A stretch of 64,000 nt of DNA from Brevundimonas sp. SGAir0440 (GTDB taxonomy: Bacteria; Pseudomonadota; Alphaproteobacteria; Caulobacterales; Caulobacteraceae): contig NZ_CP039435.1 in the NCBI RefSeq assembly GCF_005484585.1, positions 2,418,001 to 2,482,000 of the forward strand, given 5' to 3'. A program made the translations under genes and the position numbers. Shown here one piece after another: positions 63,742 through 64,000 of this stretch. How positions within the stretch are numbered: the first letter of the stretch is position 1; each line of letters opens with the position of its first letter. Below the pieces are notes generated by a model, which saw nothing but the letters and a program-made list of their open reading frames with translations, had not been told where the DNA came from and did not search any database.

Positions 63742-64000
63742 ATGGGAAAGATCTACGCTGACGTCACGTCCGCGCTGGAGGGCCTGACCTTCGACGGTAT
63801 GACGGTCATGTCCGGCGGCTTCGGCCTGTGCGGCATCCCCGAGAACCTGATCGCCGCCCTGCGCGACAGCGGCGTCAAGGGCCTGACGGTCATCTCCAAC
63901 AACGCCGGCGTCGACGGCTTCGGCCTGGGCCAACTGCTGGGCACCCGCCAGATCGCCAAGATGATCAGTTCTTACGTCGGTGAGAACAAGGAGTTCGAGC
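63742..64000 (+). CDS. 3-oxoacid CoA-transferase subunit A, N-terminal part
   Basis: The gene starts at an ATG with AAGGGAGAG upstream and runs off the window. The 86 visible residues contain [21 protein letters not shown] sequence ([13 protein letters not shown]) and [14 protein letters not shown], the conserved start of subunit A of succinyl-CoA:3-ketoacid CoA-transferases, which activate acetoacetate for catabolism. Subunit B should follow outside the window. Confidence 0.9.
   Translation, partial: MGKIYADVTSALEGLTFDGMTVMSGGFGLCGIPENLIAALRDSGVKGLTVISNNAGVDGFGLGQLLGTRQIAKMISSYVGENKEFE

Overview
The window is high-GC DNA from an alphaproteobacterium. The gene content and order of the chromosomal part (guaB, MAPEG, rsmB, nucleosidase, guaA) suggest Caulobacterales, probably Brevundimonas or a close relative. 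That genus call is inference from gene content only. No rRNA, tRNA, CRISPR array or insertion sequence was found.

About 1-46,520 is the right-hand part of an integrative and conjugative element (ICE). The left end lies outside the window. It opens with the end of a VirB/D4 type IV secretion operon on + (virB4 C-terminus, virB5, an EexN-like lipoprotein, virB6, a VirB7-like lipoprotein, virB8-11, virD4, an LPD7-domain protein). Then come an AbiE-type toxin-antitoxin unit whose toxin gene is frameshifted, a MOBP-type relaxase with MobC, and a candidate oriT with an RP4-like nick sequence. Between 12.8 and 22.7 kb lies defence-type cargo: a small HEPN-like protein, a PD-(D/E)XK protein, an ApeA-like HEPN protein, a Vsr/DUF559-like nuclease beside a one-chain nucleotidyltransferase-HEPN protein, and a complete short-Argonaute system (SIR2-APAZ plus pAgo, SPARSA type). 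Next are maintenance genes (a helix-turn-helix protein and a large ParB) and a second defence-like operon (ApeA-like HEPN plus a SEC-C/HNH-like protein).

From 30.6 to 44.6 kb is metal and metalloid cargo: a long minus-strand block (CDF transporters, czcCBA, a DUF305 protein, an acyltransferase), a MerR regulator divergent from a CDF gene, and an ars operon (arsR, arsC, acr3, arsN, arsH). The element ends with an AlpA-type protein, a P4-type tyrosine integrase and a repeat-rich attachment region abutting the 3' end of guaA.

From 46,523 onward is chromosomal backbone: guaA, a nucleosidase, an rsmB-family methyltransferase, a MAPEG protein, guaB, a tandem DUF2061 protein, rlmE and a cyclophilin. 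A surface-polysaccharide cluster follows (glycosyltransferases, Wzy-like polymerase, UDP-galactopyranose mutase, Wzx-like flippase). Last are a DUF2177 protein, a cyclopropane-synthase-like methyltransferase and the start of a CoA-transferase subunit A gene.

The main point of interest is how many nucleic-acid- or NAD-targeting defence modules sit on one conjugative element. Some (SPARSA, AbiE) are known types. Others (the ApeA-like/SEC-C-HNH operon, the Vsr-like/MNT-HEPN pair, the divergent HEPN-like/PD-(D/E)XK pair) I cannot match to a named system.
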